Shown: positions 24,001-35,975 of the stretch, piece after piece
Numbering within the stretch: the stretch's first letter is position 1
How the letters are laid out: every line of letters begins with the position of its first letter
Notes under the pieces: generated by a model
Seen by the model: the letters and a program-made list of their open reading frames with translations, nothing else
What the model was told of the DNA's origin: nothing
The model's database searches: none
Source of the DNA: Heterotrichella gracilis
Lineage: Eukaryota; Sar; Xanthophyceae; Tribonematales; Xanthonemataceae
Length of the DNA: 64,000 bases
Assembly (NCBI GenBank): GCA_032358255.1
Contig: JAULBX010015422.1
Location: 28,983-92,982, forward strand
Direction of reading: 5' to 3'
Program-made: the position numbers and the translations under genes

Positions 24001-27000
24001 TAGGATGATCCATACCCAGGCTAATCTGAGTTCAAGCTGGAATCACATACTTACTCACGGAGTATTTAGTAATACTTACAACACAGCAGTGATATTTTCC
24101 TTTCTTTCATCAATGTGCTACCAACAACCCCACCCTTGTTTCAAGAGCCCACCCTTATTTTAGATGCTACTTTTATTTATCCCACCTCTGGGTCTGTGGA
24201 CAGCAGCCTCCAGTAGATGTATGCCCTGTCACGCAGGTCAGGGTTATCTGTCTCCTGCGTGGCGTATGTGAGCACCAGCTGGATCATCTGCTGGGGCCGC
24301 TCGGTGGGCTTCTTCAGGAACAGCTTCACGGTGGCGGTCACAAGCTGCAGCTGGACCTGCACACCAAGGGATGAACAACTCAATAAGCTGAATGAATGAG
24401 TACAGGGAGAAACCAGCACCATGCGAGTTCCACAACACACAAAATGAAATGACTTGGTAAGGTACGGTCCCATTGCTTTAAAGAGTTTCCAACCATTTTC
24501 CAACCCCAGTGTCTAATCTGTAGGTAAATGCCTTCAATTTATTGTTAATCCCCAGTGTGTTCAACATTGCTCTCCAAGTACCCCCACCCCCGTATACCAT
24601 GGATGCTGCATTGCAGTCCTTTATAATATAAATAATAAAAACAAAACTGATATCTGCATGTGGGCCCACATACCACGCTTGGCTCCTCCGGGAATGTCTC
24701 CAGGAACTGCTCCAGCAGCTCGTCCGCATTGTCAATGCGCTCCGCATACTCGCCAATGATCCAGATCATGGACGCCTTGGCCTCGGGCTCATCCAGCGAC
24801 TCTAGGTTCTCGCACAGTGTGGAGATGATGGACTCGTAGCGGTTGGGGTAGCGCCGGAAAATGTCCTGCGGGGGAGGGTTAGGGGTTAGGGTTTGGGGTT
24901 GATCATGGATGCGTAGCGCTGGCGCTACACCAACAGCTAGGCGTCCATCATTCCCATGCTGTGCAGGCTCCATGACACGTGCCCGGCCTCGCAGGGCATC
25001 TTGCGCTACACATGCCCTGGTGGTCCTTGCAATCAAACCCATGCATTGCCACCACCCTTCTCTTTTCTAACTCCTCTTCCTGCGCCTGTTGAGACAAAGG
25101 TTGTGTATTTCATTCAAGCCCTAGTCGTACCTTGATCACGATGATGGCCTCCTGCACCACGTAGTTGACCTTGGTCTGGATGAGCTCCAGCAGCACGTTG
25201 ATGCAGCGCTCTGCCGCGATGCTCAGGCTGACCGCGCAGCGCCCGATGGCCCGCACCGACTTGCGCACGAAGTCCACGTCCACCTCGGTGGCGTACTCCT
25301 TGAACTCCAGCAGGATCTGGTCGATGTTGCGGTCGTTCGCCAGCTTCACCATGATCTCAAGCTTCTCCATCTTCACGTAGATGGGGTCGTTGTACTTGCA
25401 GAAGAAAACCTGGGAAAAGTAGAGGAGTTGCTTGATTACACTGATGCGAAATCAAGCCTGGCGCCCACATCCTGTATCCTATCTAAATGCTGCATCTTCA
25501 TGCCACAGGACCTTGAGCAGCATCTGGACCACCACGTGAACGCGCCTGTTTAGGGTTTTGATGTGTAATGGTTCAGGGTTACCTTGACTTCGTGCGACAG
25601 GATTTGCGGCAGCTTCTGTACCACCAGGTGGATGTTCCTCAGCGCCACGTACTGGATCTCGGGCTCGGCGCTGAGCAGGGTGACCAGTGGGGGCGCCATC
25701 TTTTTGCACAGCTGCTTGTTCAGGGCCTCGTCGGTGATCGCGTCCAAGCAGTTCAGAAGCACCTGCAGCGGTCCGCATTTGTTTAGATTCAGTAACATTG
25801 TGCGGTGGTCCACACAAATTGGGTGCCACCAAACCTCTCATACTAAACCCTGAACATCACAACCAGGGTAAAACTGCTTGGCGCCGCCAGTGCAAAATTG
25901 ACAGCTGTGGTGCAGATGTGTGTGTACCTAATTAACCCAACAACAGGCGGCACCCTAAAGGAGATAGGCCTGGAGGTGCGAGTGCACCCTCCAGCTGATA
26001 CCCTACCTTGACGGCTGACAGCACCACTGCGCAGTTGGCGTGCTGCAGGCGGGGAGTCACGCGCTCAGCGATGCTCTCGGCGTCCTTTGCGTCCCGGGGT
26101 GTGTAGGTAGCAAGGGAGTCCAAGATGAAGACCTGCAGGGGAGGTGGGCCAGGGGGGTTGTCCTGAGAGATGGGTGCATGGGGCTGGCTGCTGGCAGCAG
26201 CATGTGAGGACAGCAGGGCATGGCGTATTACCACCACCACCCTAACTGGATCGTGTCTGGTACTGTAACTGCGGCAACGGTGAGTGCCAGTCACTGGCCC
26301 CAGCACCTGCTGTTGCGCAAGGCTCATGGGTGAAACAGTAAAAAGAATTCATCACATTGTTAATGCAGCGCCTGCGTTGTACCTAGCCCCCACTCGCTAC
26401 GAAGTAAGAATATCCAGCGTGGCCCCACAAACAACGCACCTGGCCCCACTCAGTGCATTCGTTCAGCGCGCGCAGCAGCTTGAACAGGGACTGCGAGTTG
26501 ATTTGGAACACCGGCTTGCCGCTCACATCCTGGATCTCTTGCAGCGCTGCCACAGCATTGGCAACCACCATGGGGTTGGCATCCGACAGCATGTCCTGCA
26601 GAGCGCAGCTGGCAGCGTCAGCATCATACCAAGTGACAGTTGTCCTTGCATCCCTTTTGTGCTGCTCTGGTTGCTGACCAGGGCCCCGCATTGGCTGGCT
26701 GTGCGTCAGCAACATACAGTACAGCATGCAAAAAACTCCAAGGCCTTGGGAGCCCAACTCAGGTGCAAATACTGGCCACGTAGGCTGACCTGACAGCGCG
26801 ACACCTCAATGCAGGCAGCACTGGGAATGGATTAAGCACTGCCAAGACAGGGTTGCGTAGCGCAAAGCTGGTGCAAGGCTGTCTGCGAACCTCGCTGTGC
26901 TGCCGTAGCGAGTAGCTGAGTGTGATGCTCACCTTCAAGGCATCCAAGAAGCCGCGGTCCTCCACCAGCTCCGGGTTGATGTCATACAGCTTTGAGACAC

Positions 27001-27954
27001 ACACTGCTGCAGTCTTGCGTACATAGGGGTCGTCATCCTGCAGGCAAACAGGGACAGTTGCAAACTGCACCTATCTGAACCAATACAAAGCCCAGCTGTC
27101 CAAATTCAGTTGCAGCAGTTTAAGCTGCTCTCTGAAGCAACACAGTTACAGCTGTCTGACCCCAACACTGGTGCAGCTTTCTGAACCAACACATGCCCCT
27201 GCAGGTGCACTCAACCGCGCCCAAGCTGCCTACCTTCAAACAGCGCTGCAGCGGGTCACAGAGGTACTCTGTGATCTTGTCCACGCGGATGCAGCCCATG
27301 GTGCGCACTGCCAGCGCCCTGATCAAGGGGTTGGGGTCTTGCGAGTCCTGCAACAACAACAAAACCCTGATGACGCCCTTGCTCAACCCCGCAAAGGCAG
27401 CACAACCCTCCTCCCACCACCCAGCAACCCTCATTGATGTCAGGAGCTGGCACCCTTGAAGAGGTAGAGTATCACTCCACAGTACCACCCAGCAACCTAC
27501 CGTGAGCCGGTGCAAAGGAAGTGGTGCAAATGCTGTGCAACACTCAACCTCAACATTCAGCAACCCACCTTGACAAAGGTGTTGACGGCCATGATAGCCA
27601 GATCGGGCTGGGTTTTGGCATAGTTGATGAGGTACAGGTACACCAGCTTCTTGAGCTCCAGGTCATCTGTCTGCATGCAGTTGACTACGTCTGGGAAGAG
27701 CATGGACACATCCTTTCCCACCGTCATCGCGGCGATGACCTTCTTGACCGCATCCTTCTTCTTGGATTTGTCCAAGGCCCGCAGCTCCTCCTTCAACTCG
27801 TGTATTTCTCCTGTGAGAGTGAAGCTTGCAGTGAGCCCCAACACGAAGGAAAAGGCTCCTGGAGATCTCAAATCGGATATGCATTCGCCTACGCCAGAGG
27901 CTGTCCCTGCATTATACCTTTCTTGGTAGTGGAAAAGAACTTTCCATCCGCCAT
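21031..27954 (-). CDS. Beta-adaptin, large subunit of AP-1/AP-2 clathrin adaptor
   Basis: Sixteen exons (minus): 27918-27954, 27569-27810, 27234-27347, 26933-27037, 26440-26595, 26007-26132, 25583-25762, 25131-25409, 24674-24865, 24186-24356, 23801-23932, 23202-23442, 22680-22903, 22123-22320, 21557-21787 and 21031-21210. The sum, 2808 bases, is exactly 935 codons plus stop. The protein links clathrin to cargo on trans-Golgi or endocytic membranes. Hallmarks in the alpha-solenoid trunk: [77 protein letters not shown] and [21 protein letters not shown] Pro/Ala-rich hinge with LLGDLMDMG and NILDLLG (clathrin-box-like) leads to the C-terminal appendage. AP-1 and AP-2 betas cannot be separated by eye, and in plants one type may serve both. 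It is divergent from the ABCB gene. Confidence 0.97.
21266..21330 (-). repeat. Echo of the beta-adaptin last-exon start
   Basis: Plus-strand gtggccgcgcacgctgtcac..aggaacctacttgcc resembles 21165-21215 (gtggctgcgcgcgccgtcac..aggacctgctcgcc), the start of the last exon, and lies just upstream in its intron. Confidence 0.65.
23518..23615 (-). repeat. Echo of the beta-adaptin hinge-exon start
   Basis: Plus-strand gcagctcctccacccgctgc, then cttacaaagccatgcggagg, copies 23392-23455 (ccagctcctccgcccgctgc..ctcacaaagccctgcggg). This is the start and acceptor of the 23202-23442 exon; the echo sits about 130 bases upstream in the preceding intron. Confidence 0.8.
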
Positions 27955-28414
27955 CTTGGCCCTGCCGTGTGTCCTCTTGCACAACCGCTCAGAGAGTTAC
28001 AGGTTACGCATGCCAGGGGCCCAACTGACAAATGCCCACAATCGGTCACTCCACACCCAGATAGCAGCCCGTGACCTGTCGTGTTGTGACAACAAGTTAC
28101 TGCTTGGAGCCGATGGCGTTGCGTTTATTCCCGGGGGCAGCGTTACAACCTGACCATGGCATCTACAGTAAAACAGTTTGGGAAGTGATACTCGGGGGAA
28201 AGCGGGGAGACTTTTGCCACAAGTTTTGGCCCAAATAGAACCCGACTTCGTCCTGTTTATCCAAGCGATCTGGGGCTTGTAGAACAACCATATCCAGTCG
28301 ATGCTCCGCTGGAACGCTTCCTTCCTTTTCCTGCTTGCTGCTGACCTGGCCTGCTCGTCCACTCGCTGCAACCAGTTTGCATGCATATATCGCATGGGTG
28401 ACTGACCGGTCAAG
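27955..28414. promoter_or_regulatory. Shared divergent promoter region of beta-adaptin and ABCB gene
   Basis: Only 460 bases separate the two divergent ATGs, so both 5' UTRs and promoters must fit here or overlap. I see no clear TATA box. Confidence 0.6.
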
Positions 28415-31400
28415 ATGCTGCACCCACGCCCGATGGGTTCAGCCTCTGCCTGCTGCAGTTCTTCAACCTCTGCCAGGCTGAACGTAACTGAAACTTCCCG
28501 ACGTCCTCTCTCCGCAAGGCGGTCTCAATTCCCACATGTGGTCAGGCCTGTCCCGTTCCGGGGCCCCACCCCTTTCTCAGCCTTCCCAGTCCAGCACGCA
28601 CCCAGCCAGCGATGCAGGCTTCGACAGCGAAACAAGAGGCAAACCTGCAGTGCATCTGCAGCCAGCACCGCTGCATCACCACCGCAACCCCGAGAAAGCT
28701 GGCGCCAAAAGTGGGACAACTGGTGGAGCCTGGGTCAAGAGAACCAGCTGCAGAAGCCTGCGCTGGACCAGCTGGGACACTTCAGCAGCAAGATGTGGAC
28801 TTTCCTAAGGATAGACAAACTCTTGCTGATCATCTCCAGCTTCTTCATGGTGCGAACCCACCTCAAACGTATCTGCACCACATGCCAATCATGCCCAACT
28901 GTACCCGTGCACCTCCTACACCCACTGACTCAAGCAGCGCATATGGGATGAGTGGGATCTGAGCCGGGTATCTGCGTGGGTACCGCAGGTCTGCTCTGCA
29001 CTCTCGGAGCTTGGCATCCCGCACTTCATCTCTGCTTCGGTGTTCTCAGTAGCAGCGGGCGACACAGCGCTGTTCAAACACAACCTGATGATGCTGGTGG
29101 TGAGTACCTGACGTCTATATCGGCATGAAGCATGTAACCGTCTGGCAACACTTGCAGTGCCTTTGTCTGCACCACACCCCTGCTGCCTTTCGTTGGTGCT
29201 GACCCTCTTGCATTCCCTCACCGCCATGCAACCAAGCACCCGCACACAGTTGCTCTCAGTGCACAGTCAGTTGCTCGCACTCCCCACTTTCCACCTGAGT
29301 GCAGCATGGTAGGCACATGCTGGCGTGCCACGGCTAGTGCACAGGATACTGGCGTCTCACACTTATACCGCACCGCCTCTCATGCGTCCCTGCCTCACAT
29401 CGCATGCACACCTATGGCTGAGCCACATCCCCGCTGCCATACCCTGTCCACATATCTGACACTCCCCTCGCACCTCCGGAATACCATCACACCTGCCAAC
29501 ACCCGCGCACGATATCATGAACATCTGTCCGCGCTCTGATTGCCCGCCATTTCACGCCCATGCAGTCGATGTCTGGAGCTTTCGCCGTGTTCACTGGCAT
29601 CAGGGGGTGCTGCTTCAGCCTGGTCAATACCAACCTGCTCCAGCGGCTCAGGTAGGGTTCAGCTCTAAACCCTTAACCTAGCCTAAACCCTTTAGGGTAT
29701 GGAATGTGCACTGCCTGCTCAGCAGCTCATGTAGGAGGGAGCATTTGAAGTTTATTGGCCATGCGTCCTGTGGACGTTGTTTTATGCACACCTTCAAGCT
29801 TGAAGAAAAGCCAGTAGCAGCAAACGACACACGCACGAGTGGCAGGTGACCTCCCCGCACGCAGCTTCCTGTTCACCCTCCTGCTCAAGGGTGAGATGAC
29901 CACCCACTTTTAAAGGGGAGGTACACTTAGGTGGCGCTGGACCCCGCCTGGCACAGCTTGCTGTATTGACGGCAAGATTGGAAAGCTTTAATTCTATACA
30001 TGCTCGTCCCCTTCTCCGCCCAACCCCACCTATCACCCACCGCAGGCAGTCCCTGTTCACCCGCCTGCTCAAGCGTGAGATTGCCACCTTTGACCTGGAG
30101 GAGGTGGGGGCGCTGACCTCGCGCCTGGGGTCCGACTGCCACGTCATCGCCAAGCTGTTTGCCACCAACATCAACGTGGCGCTGCGCAACCTGCTGCAGA
30201 CGATAGGTGCGCGGTGTGGGGGTGATTGGGCAGGGTTGGGTGGTGGGGGGGGTTGGCAGGTTTGCGGGTGGTGTGGTGCATGGGTCGTACCGCGTCACAA
30301 AGCATGCCTGCCCTGTCCAGACCTACATTTCCCTATCCGAACCCTACTGTGAATTGGATTTGGTGCGGCCTACCTGTGGTACCTCTCCCCTGCGCTAGCA
30401 ATTACCCCTCTCCATACAATTAATGGCCCCAACTCAAACTGGTTAGGGTTAAGGGTTGTATCCTGTTAAAACTTGTAGGGTTCAGCGTTTATCGTTTTAT
30501 CCTGTTGGTTTGATGATTCTGTCCAAAACCCCAATTTGCGGTTTGCAGGCGGAGCGATCTACCTGTGGTACCTGTCCCCTGCGCTGGCGGGCGCCTGCGG
30601 TGCCTCCATGCTGGTGTACCTGGCAATAGCGGTCACGTACGGCAACTTCACACGCAGAGCGCAGCACACATACCAGGACACACTGGCAGACACAAACCAG
30701 GTGGGGCAAAATGCAAAACTCTGAACCCAAAGCCTAGCCCTAACAGGACACGGGTACCCTGGCCATAGCGGTCACACATGGCAATTCTGCATACGCGCGC
30801 AGCACACAGCCTCACCCCGCCCTCCACGTGCAGCACACCCCCACACACACCCACACATGTGACCTCCCCACTCCATCCACATGGATTACCAACCTTCTGG
30901 CGCAAGCCACATGCCACGCCAGCCTTGCCTCAGCCCACCCTTCGCATGCACCACCTGCCCACCCAGCCTCTCCCCAACCTCCACATGCATCACCAACTCA
31001 CCCCCCATCCCCCCCAGGTGGCCGAGGAGGTGTTTTGGCAGGTGCGCGTGGTGCGCGCCTTTGGCACCGAGGCGCGTGAGATCAAGCGCTACAGCCGCTG
31101 CCTGGCCCGCCTGCGCTCCATCAGCGTGCGCCAGGCGGCAGCCTACCTCATGTACCTGGTCAACGTGTGCTTCCTGTACAACTTCACAAAGGTGCGTGGG
31201 GGCTGGGCTGGTGGGGGGTAGTCCTGGTGATGGTGCGGTAGGGGGGCGGTGGTGGTGGTGGTGGTGGTGAGATCAGCCACTGCTTGTCACGGCAGGTAGG
31301 TGGGGGTGGGGGTACCTCATGTACATGGTCAACGTGTGCTTCCTGTATAACTTCACAAAGGTGCGGGGTGGGGTGGTGGGATGGGAGGATGGGGAGGGTA

Positions 31401-34272
31401 CATCACATACTGGGTTAATGTGTGAAAAAAGTACATGTGTGAGCATGTGTGGTGGTGGTGGGGGTTGGCATGGGCGAGGGATGTGCAGTTTGGGACCACA
31501 CGCTCACCACCCCACCCCCCTCAGCTCATAATCTTCTCTTTCCAGAAAAGAGTAATGTACTATCTTTAAATCTCATTTGCAATGATTTTCTTATCATTTA
31601 CGAAGACATTTTCCAATCCCCGCAGGCCCTTGCCCTCATCCTGGGCGGCACCATGGCCCTCCAGGGCCAGATCAGCGCGCAGCAGCTCACCACATTCCTG
31701 CTGTACACCGGCTTCGTGATGGACGCAGCAATGAGCGTGTGCGACCAGTGGGGGAACATCATGGAGGCGGTGGGGGCCAGCGAGAGGGTGGTGGGGTTCC
31801 TGGATTCCGAGGAGGCGCCCCAGATTGCGCCTGGCAGGCAGCTGGAGGAGTTTACTGGCAAGGTGAGGGGTGGGGTGGGTGGTTTTCCTAATTTGTGAGT
31901 GCAGAGGAAAGGAGCGACAGTGGAAAGGAGTGGTTTATTGCAGCGGGGAGGGGATGCTGGTGGTTGTATTGCTGGTGGTGGAGCAACAGTCAGGGTTTTT
32001 GTGGTAAGTAAGTGGGTGTTGGATTGAGCTGTGCAATTTGGGTTGCACCCACCACCCATCACCCACCACCACTCCACTCTTGCAGGTCGAGCTGCGGGAC
32101 GTGGGCTTCACCTACCGCTCGCGCCCCGACTCCCCCGCCCTCACCACCGTCAACCTCACCCTGCAGCCAGGCAAGCTGGTGGCCCTGGTGGGGCTGAGTG
32201 GCAGCGGGAAATCCACCCTGGTGGCGCTGCTGCAGAGGCTGTACGACCCAACGCATGGCCAGGTGGGTGGGGGATTTGGGGATACAACCCAGCGCATTGC
32301 TAGATGATTTTATGCCCGAACCAACCACTTCGTAGCAGCAGGCTAAAAGCATTTGCCCTGCCACCCACCACCACCGCCATCACCTCGTGCCATTGGGTTG
32401 GTTCACAGTTTCCACTCCCATCCCCGCCACCAGCACCTCTTTCAAGTAGGTACCAATAACCTCCTCCTCCCTCCCAGGTCCTGGTTGATGGTGTTGATTT
32501 GCGGGATCTGGACGCCGCATGGTACCGGCGCCACATAGGCGTGGTCAGCCAGGAGCCGCGCCTGTTCTCCATGGACCTGTCAGCAAACATCCGCTACGGG
32601 TGCGATGGGGTGTCACAGGAAGAGGTGGAGGAGGCGGCGCGCCTGGCCAACGCGCATGAGTTCATACTGGAGCTGCCGCAGGTGGGTGGCTGTGGTGGTG
32701 TGGGGGGTTGGAAGGCGGGTTGTGGGGGGGGGCATGGCGTCATGCCGGGCTTTTAAGGGTTAGGGGTTGGACCTGGAAATCCGCTGCGGTGTGCTGTGGG
32801 TTGCGACGGGCAGTGGATTGGCTGGGGCTACAGCATGAGGATGGGAGGGTCTACATGCACGTAATCATTGGCAGACCTTTCTCGCCCACAGCACCAATAA
32901 ACCGCTTCCAACCGCACCCAACTCCGGCCCCCAAAACTCCACACACGGCCGCGCACCCCCCCTCAACCCGCCCATCTGCAGCCTCCCCTGCACACACCCT
33001 CACACTTCCCATTTGCCGGCCGCAGGGCTACCAAACGCACGTCACCGACAAGCTCCTGTCGGGGGGCCAGCGGCAGCGCATCGCCCTGGCCCGGGCGCTG
33101 GTGCGCCAGCCCAAGCTGCTCATCCTGGACGAGGCAACCAGCGCGCTGGATGCGGAGAGCGAGGCGGCGGTGCAGGCGGCCCTTGACAGGGCCATGCGCA
33201 CCAGCAGCAGGGCGGTGCTGGTCATTGCGCACAGGTGGGGCGTGGGGTGGTGGGTGGTGGTGGTGGTGGTCAAGGCTGGTGGTAATTGCAGGCTGCGCTT
33301 GGCTATGCCGTGTGGACCAGCCCTAGGGCAGTGGGGGTGAGTGCGCACAGGTAGTTGGTGCTGGTTGGCGGTGGTGGAGGTGGAGATGGGGGTGGTAGTG
33401 GTGCTGGCCTTCTCGGCATGCAGCGGAGGGCCCCACAGCTCATGGCGGCACCCTTAACCCTACCCCTATACCAGCGCCACCACCTGTCGTCTGCACTGTA
33501 TGATTACATGGTACCCCCCCAACCTCCCATCTCACCCACTTCCGCAGGCTGTCCACTGTGCGCACCGCGGACCACATCATCGTCATGCAGCGGGGCCAGG
33601 TGCAGGAGGAGGGCTCCCACCCGCAGCTCATGGCTGCGCAGGGCCTGTACGCTAGCCTGGTGCGGCGCCAGGGCCTGGGCGTGAGCAGGCAGGATGAGAA
33701 CCTGTCGAGGGACGAGGAGCAGGTGGGTGGGGTGGTGGTGGTTGGGGGGATGGCGGGGCCTCTGTGGTGTGCATTGGCAATGTCACACATTGGCAAGTAG
33801 TGACAGGCTGTATACGTGGTCATGGCCCTGTGACGCTACCGGTCGAACGCTGGACTGATTGGTTTACAGTTGTAAAATACAAGTAAAATATTGAAGTAAA
33901 CGAGGCATTCACTGATGCTGCTATAACATTTCTTGGGATATCAGACACTCTCCCCAATGCCACCCTGCTCCCACATACGCAAACCACCCACAAACTCCTC
34001 AACTCACCCCCCAAATCCCCACCCTGCAGGCGCCGTCCCCCCCACCCACCTCCGTCACCTCCACCTCTGGAGACGAGCTGTTGGACGAGCTGGCGGCGGA
34101 TCGCCAGGGAAAGTTTTCTTCAGATTTGGAGCCACCCCCCACGCCAGGGGCCAGCTTCGATGGCGGTGAGAGGGGGGGCAGCCCCCTGCCAGGGGGGGAA
34201 TCCTCGGAGGACGAGGAGGAGGTGGTGGGGGCGGGGGAGGTGGCTGAGGCTGTGTCTGAGCAGGTCACGTGA
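28415..34272 (+). CDS. ABCB-type (TAP-like) half ABC transporter
   Basis: Twelve exons join in phase: 28415-28849, 28989-29099, 29566-29651, 30046-30206, 30549-30700, 31018-31191, 31626-31862, 32086-32262, 32478-32681, 33026-33234, 33548-33722 and 34030-34272 (787 aa). One transmembrane domain is followed by one nucleotide-binding domain, so it should act as a dimer. The NBD has Walker [10 protein letters not shown] (~488), Q-loop [10 protein letters not shown], signature LSGGQRQR (~590), Walker [13 protein letters not shown] and switch His VIAHR. The N-terminal ~95 residues are Ser/Arg/Pro-rich and could be an organelle transit peptide, as in plant TAP-like ABCB26; this is inference. The tail after the NBD (last exon) is Pro-rich then acidic ([16 protein letters not shown]). 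Substrate is unknown. Confidence 0.93.
29860..30395 (+). repeat. Upstream echoes of ABCB exons 4 and 5
   Basis: At 29866-29925, ttcctgttcaccctcctgct..aagggtgagatgaccacc copies exon 4 from 30053. At 30357-30395, gcggcctacctgtggtacct..cccctgcgctagc copies the start of exon 5 (30551 on). Both precede the true exon within its intron. The coordinates also span exon 4 itself (30046-30206). Confidence 0.8.
30732..31362 (+). repeat. Downstream echoes of ABCB exons 5 and 6
   Basis: At 30755-30805, accctggccatagcggtcac, then catggcaattctgc..cgcgcagcacaca, copies exon 5 (30617-30670). At 31312-31362, tacctcatgtacatggtcaa..ttcctgtataacttcacaaag plus a GT copies the last 43 bases and donor of exon 6 with one Leu-to-Met and one silent change. 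The coordinates also span exon 6 (31018-31191). Confidence 0.85.
32757..33460 (+). repeat. Weak echoes of ABCB exons 9 and 11
   Basis: At about 32768-32800, ggacctggaaatccgctgcg resembles exon 9 (32573 on: ggacctgtcagcaaacatccg). At 33417-33460, catgcagcggagggc, then ccacagctcatggcggcac, resembles exon 11 (33586-33637). These are weaker than the other echoes. The coordinates also span exon 10 (33026-33234). Confidence 0.55.
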
Positions 34273-35975
34273 TGGGTGGGGGGTGGTGGGGGTGGCGTGG
34301 AACCGGTTGGTGCTGGTTCGGGAGGCGGGTATTATCGTGCACGTGTAGTGAGGGGAGTGGTGGGGGCAGCTGGAGGTGGTGGGGGGCGTATTCAGGGGAC
34401 TGGGTACCATAGAGGTTGCGTAGAGGAGGAGGTCGCAGAATCAGGGGGGGTGGAATAGGATTATTTTGTCTCCTTGCAGACGTGCAGGTCAGTGACAGCC
34501 CTGGCCAGTGCTAGCTCAGTAGCCCCAGGGCTGTGAGGTTTTCAAGACACAGAACAAGTTTTGCACCCTATAGAAAGTGGATCCGCTGGTATTCAGCGTG
34601 GGTGGGTCCGGCTCAGGTATTCTACAGTGTACTAAGGTCAGGCATAGGGGGAGTGTTTCTAGGGGCGGGGTACAGGTTGGGTGGGGGAGCAGCCACCAAG
34701 CCTGTTAGGGCAGTAGCCATCTGAACCTTGCAGTGGTCTGCTTATACAATATAGCTACAAGACTTGCAATCACACACTTGGGGTACAGGGGATACGTTGT
34801 GTTGCTACACCCAGGCTTATGAGACAGCCTGGGTTTGGGTCACCATCTGAACAGCTCCGAACTTTGCAGGGGCCTGCTTATGCAATACAGCTACACGTCC
34901 TGTAATCAAACAGTTGCAGATACAAAAGGGGCACGTCGTGTGACCCCACCCCAGGCGCTGTGTCATTTGGCTCTGCAAACTCTGGCAGGGTGTAGTGCAT
35001 GTAATCAACTGAACCTTGCAGTGGTCTGCTTATGCAATATAGCTAGAGGCCGTGCAACCACACTCGTTTATACAGGGATTCTGTGGCGTGTGCCGCGTTC
35101 AGGCTCTGTGCCACGGCCTGCGTCAGTCGACCTTTGGTATGCAGTGCTTGCATGTGCGCCAGGTGCATGCACTGCCCATCCACACCTTGGTCCCACCGGC
35201 TGGCAGCACCTGCGTCGCGCGTGCATGTGCACCAGTAGAGACGCGTCGCAAATCCAGGTGCTGCCACCCGTTGAAACGCGTCACCCACCCCAGGAAGCGC
35301 GTCAGTTTGTCACCAACTCGGCTGCCAGCAGGGATAGCGCGCCTCGGTGTTGCACGCGGTTTTCGAAAGCTTTGCAAGACTACAAAACCAGCAACACGCC
35401 TTCTTTTTCTTCATCTCAAGCTTACGTACCTCCCCCGATCCTCGTCGCATCCTCTCCCAACACGTTCGCCTCCTGCTCGCACCCGTTTGGCTCTCAGCCA
35501 CTGCACCCTACTGCACCTCCTGCCACCAGTTCTCTCATCGTTCTAGATCGCCCAGACGTCTTCAAGTTCAACAGGTAAGTGGTGAACCCTTGATACTAGT
35601 TTCTGCCTCTTGTTGTGTTCTGTTGCTTTGCCCAGTCCTTCCTTGTTCCAACGGTGTGGCCCCTTTTGCAGGCCGTTGCTTCATGCTCACAGCACAGCCT
35701 ACACAGCCCCTTTCGCCGCTGCTTTCTACTCCTCCAAAGAGCCTCCGAGCCCGCAACCTTCAACCTCGTAAGTTGGGTATGTATTATTGCAGTTTAAAGT
35801 CGGCGTATTGCTCAGTTCTGTCGCTTTGCGGCGTTGCCCGCCCGTTTTTCCAACGTTGGCATGGTGAATGGCATGCACCCAAACGCGTGTTTCCTTGCGC
35901 CCTAATGCGCCCTCGCTCCCACATCGAACTCACCCAACCCCCATGCGCGTCTGTAGGACTACTACTCTTGCAAAA
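34273..35975. other. ABCB 3' flank, repeat block and probable 5' UTR exons
   Basis: No coding gene is claimed. Strong splice sites suggest an intron-containing leader for the next gene: donor acag|gtaagt at 35575, acceptor gcag ending 35671, donor gtaagt at 35768, and acceptor ctgtag ending 35956, twenty bases before the ATG. A long open frame (34835-35578) runs through the repeats and is not supported as a protein. Confidence 0.5.
34712..35120 (+). repeat. Three ~130-160-bp direct repeats upstream of the membrane-protein gene
   Basis: Units start near 34712, 34841 and 35001. Each carries a variant of tctgaaccttgcagtggtct followed by gcttatgcaatatagctac and a caatcacac-like stretch. They lie between the ABCB stop and the 5' UTR exons of the next gene. 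Confidence 0.8.

Noticed and set aside
34835-35578. 247-codon open frame on the plus strand
   Set aside because: It runs through the 34.7-35.1 kb direct repeats, shows no family features and ends across a strong splice donor; more likely a leader region.
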